Source: Megalonaias nervosa
Taxonomy: Eukaryota; Mollusca; Bivalvia; Unionida; Unionidae
DNA: 64,000 nucleotides
Direction of reading: 5' to 3'
NCBI GenBank assembly: GCA_016617855.1
Contig: JAECUM010017282.1
Coordinates: forward strand, 1 to 64,000
This document shows positions 63,192 to 64,000 of the stretch, one piece after another; within the stretch, counting starts at the first letter, position 1, and each line of letters opens with the position of its first letter. The position numbers were made by a program, and so were the translations under genes. Below the pieces are notes generated by a model. That model was not told where the DNA came from and did no database searches. It worked only from the letters and a program-made list of their open reading frames with translations.

Positions 63192-64000
63192 CTATTCGAT
63201 CCGATCATCAATAATCCAAATATTTGTATCAGAAGTAGCTAATACTTGTGATGAATGAATCGTTATAGCATATCCTAACGTCCACGGGTTTTTACTCACG
63301 CTCAACGCGCCAGTGACAGCATTGACAGGAACTGCGACAATATCATTCAGTACAAGATTTTGTTTACCACCACCCGGAATTTCAACTTCAATATTCTGTT
63401 GTCGGGGATCTGCTGGTCGATAACACAGTGATACAGGTAGATTTGAAAATCTTTCCTTGTGTAACAGAACTAATTTCTCTTGCAGTGTATTTCTGACTAT
63501 CTTTCTACTTGCAACTATCAAATCATTTGGTCTCCACAAATTCCAAAAATCATTCATAATAGTTTCTGGAATTATTCCACGCATTATTTCGCACTGTATT
63601 GTATCTGGCTGCAGTCTGATTAATTTTTTTAAATTCTTTCAGAGGTTCATCAATAGCTCTATGATCATCATTTATTTCTTCGTAATAATCTACAAACGTT
63701 TTTAACCATTCGTGTGGAGACTGTCCAACAAAAGGTGGTGGTTGACCATGATCGACACACATTATCACAGCAATATTCTTCAATAACAGCCAATCAAGAA
63801 ACATTTTTAATACTTGTAGCGATACCGTACAAATTTCGTCCCAGATAATAATCTTAGGAATGTATTTCTCACCCATCCGCGATGGTGTCCACGCGTCTCC
63901 ACACCATCTGAAGAAACTATGATACGTCTGTGATTTTACCCCTCGTTCGTTCATTTCTCTGGCGAGTCTGTGTGTGGGAGTCAGGACAACCATATCAAAA
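63192..64000 (-). pseudogene. Superfamily 1 (Pif1/RecD-like) helicase, C-terminal part, frameshifted
   Basis: Continues past the right edge, so the N-terminus with Walker A is not visible. 63993..63550 shows VVLTPTHRLAREMNERG (motif Ia), SQTYHSFFRW, KIIIWDEICTV (motif II, DE) and VDHGQPPPF (motif III, GDQGQPPPF-type with changes). A frame shift around 63590..63610 joins to 63584..63192, which has MNDFWNLWRPND, a domain with VVAVPVNA-type content, and LGYAITIHSSQ (motif VI region, with Val after the Gln where Gly is usual), stop at 63192. A helicase of this kind would serve element replication. Confidence 0.75.

Larger units (their letters stand above)
60640..64000. mobile_element. Maverick/Polinton- or adintovirus-like element, left part
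   Basis: Four genes typical of integrated Polinton/adintovirus-like dsDNA elements sit within 3.4 kb: FtsK/A32-type ATPase (minus), zinc-ribbon plus PLA2-like protein (plus), retroviral-type DDE integrase (plus) and an SF1 helicase (minus, cut by the window edge). Coding density and GC are higher than in the flanks. DNA polymerase B, capsid and protease genes are not in the window and could lie beyond 64000. Terminal repeats were not found: the left terminus is probably between 60.3 and 60.64 kb. All genes carry disabling changes. Confidence 0.85.

Noticed and set aside
63457..63705. Plus-strand ORF opposite the helicase
   Set aside because: Antisense shadow of the helicase gene.

Overview
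The window looks like nuclear DNA from an invertebrate animal, most likely a mollusc and probably a bivalve. The evidence is low GC, a spliced gene with GT-AG introns of several kilobases, many microsatellites and tandem ~145-300 bp satellite-like repeats, tRNA-derived SINEs, CR1/L2-type and other non-LTR retrotransposon debris, DIRS-type tyrosine-recombinase retrotransposon remnants, and a Maverick/Polinton-like virus-derived element. The species cannot be fixed from the sequence alone.

One cellular gene dominates. ATE1 (arginyl-tRNA--protein transferase) is on the minus strand from 55095 (ATG) to 13530 (stop). Ten coding exons could be placed with matching GT-AG sites and phases; they sum to 1566 nt, or 521 codons plus stop. 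The sixth exon exists as two tandem homologous versions (30408..30569 and 30208..30369). Both are 162 nt and phase 0-0, and only 38 nt separate them, so they should be mutually exclusive. About 40 kb of intron is filled with repeats.

Layout. 1-2.6 kb: intergenic, microsatellites and a 36-bp minisatellite. 2.6-3.8 kb: a decayed LINE with endonuclease and RT pieces, carrying an internal 37-bp tandem expansion and a perfect 29-bp-arm palindrome. 3.8-7.4 kb: a DIRS remnant with tyrosine recombinase, minus strand. 7.9-13.5 kb: SINE/MITE fragments, (GA)n, ~145-bp repeats. 13.5-55.1 kb: ATE1 with intronic satellites, an L2/CR1-type LINE (26.4-28.2 kb), a DIRS RT/RNase H remnant flanked by inverted repeats (35.8-38.8 kb), several twin-hairpin MITEs, a SINE and minisatellites. 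53.1-53.4 kb: a possible piggyBac N-terminal remnant. 55.1-60.3 kb: ATE1 upstream region, a core-deleted SINE and a mariner-type transposase fragment. 60.6-64.0 kb: the left part of a Polinton/adintovirus-like element with packaging-type ATPase, zinc-ribbon plus phospholipase A2-like protein, DDE integrase and SF1 helicase. All four are damaged, and the element runs off the right edge.

The most interesting signals are the 38-nt gap between the ATE1 alternative exons, the virus-like element at the right end, the many-copy twin-hairpin element family, and the palindrome and tandem expansion inside reverse-transcriptase sequence. No bacterial-style operon, CRISPR array or rRNA gene was seen.
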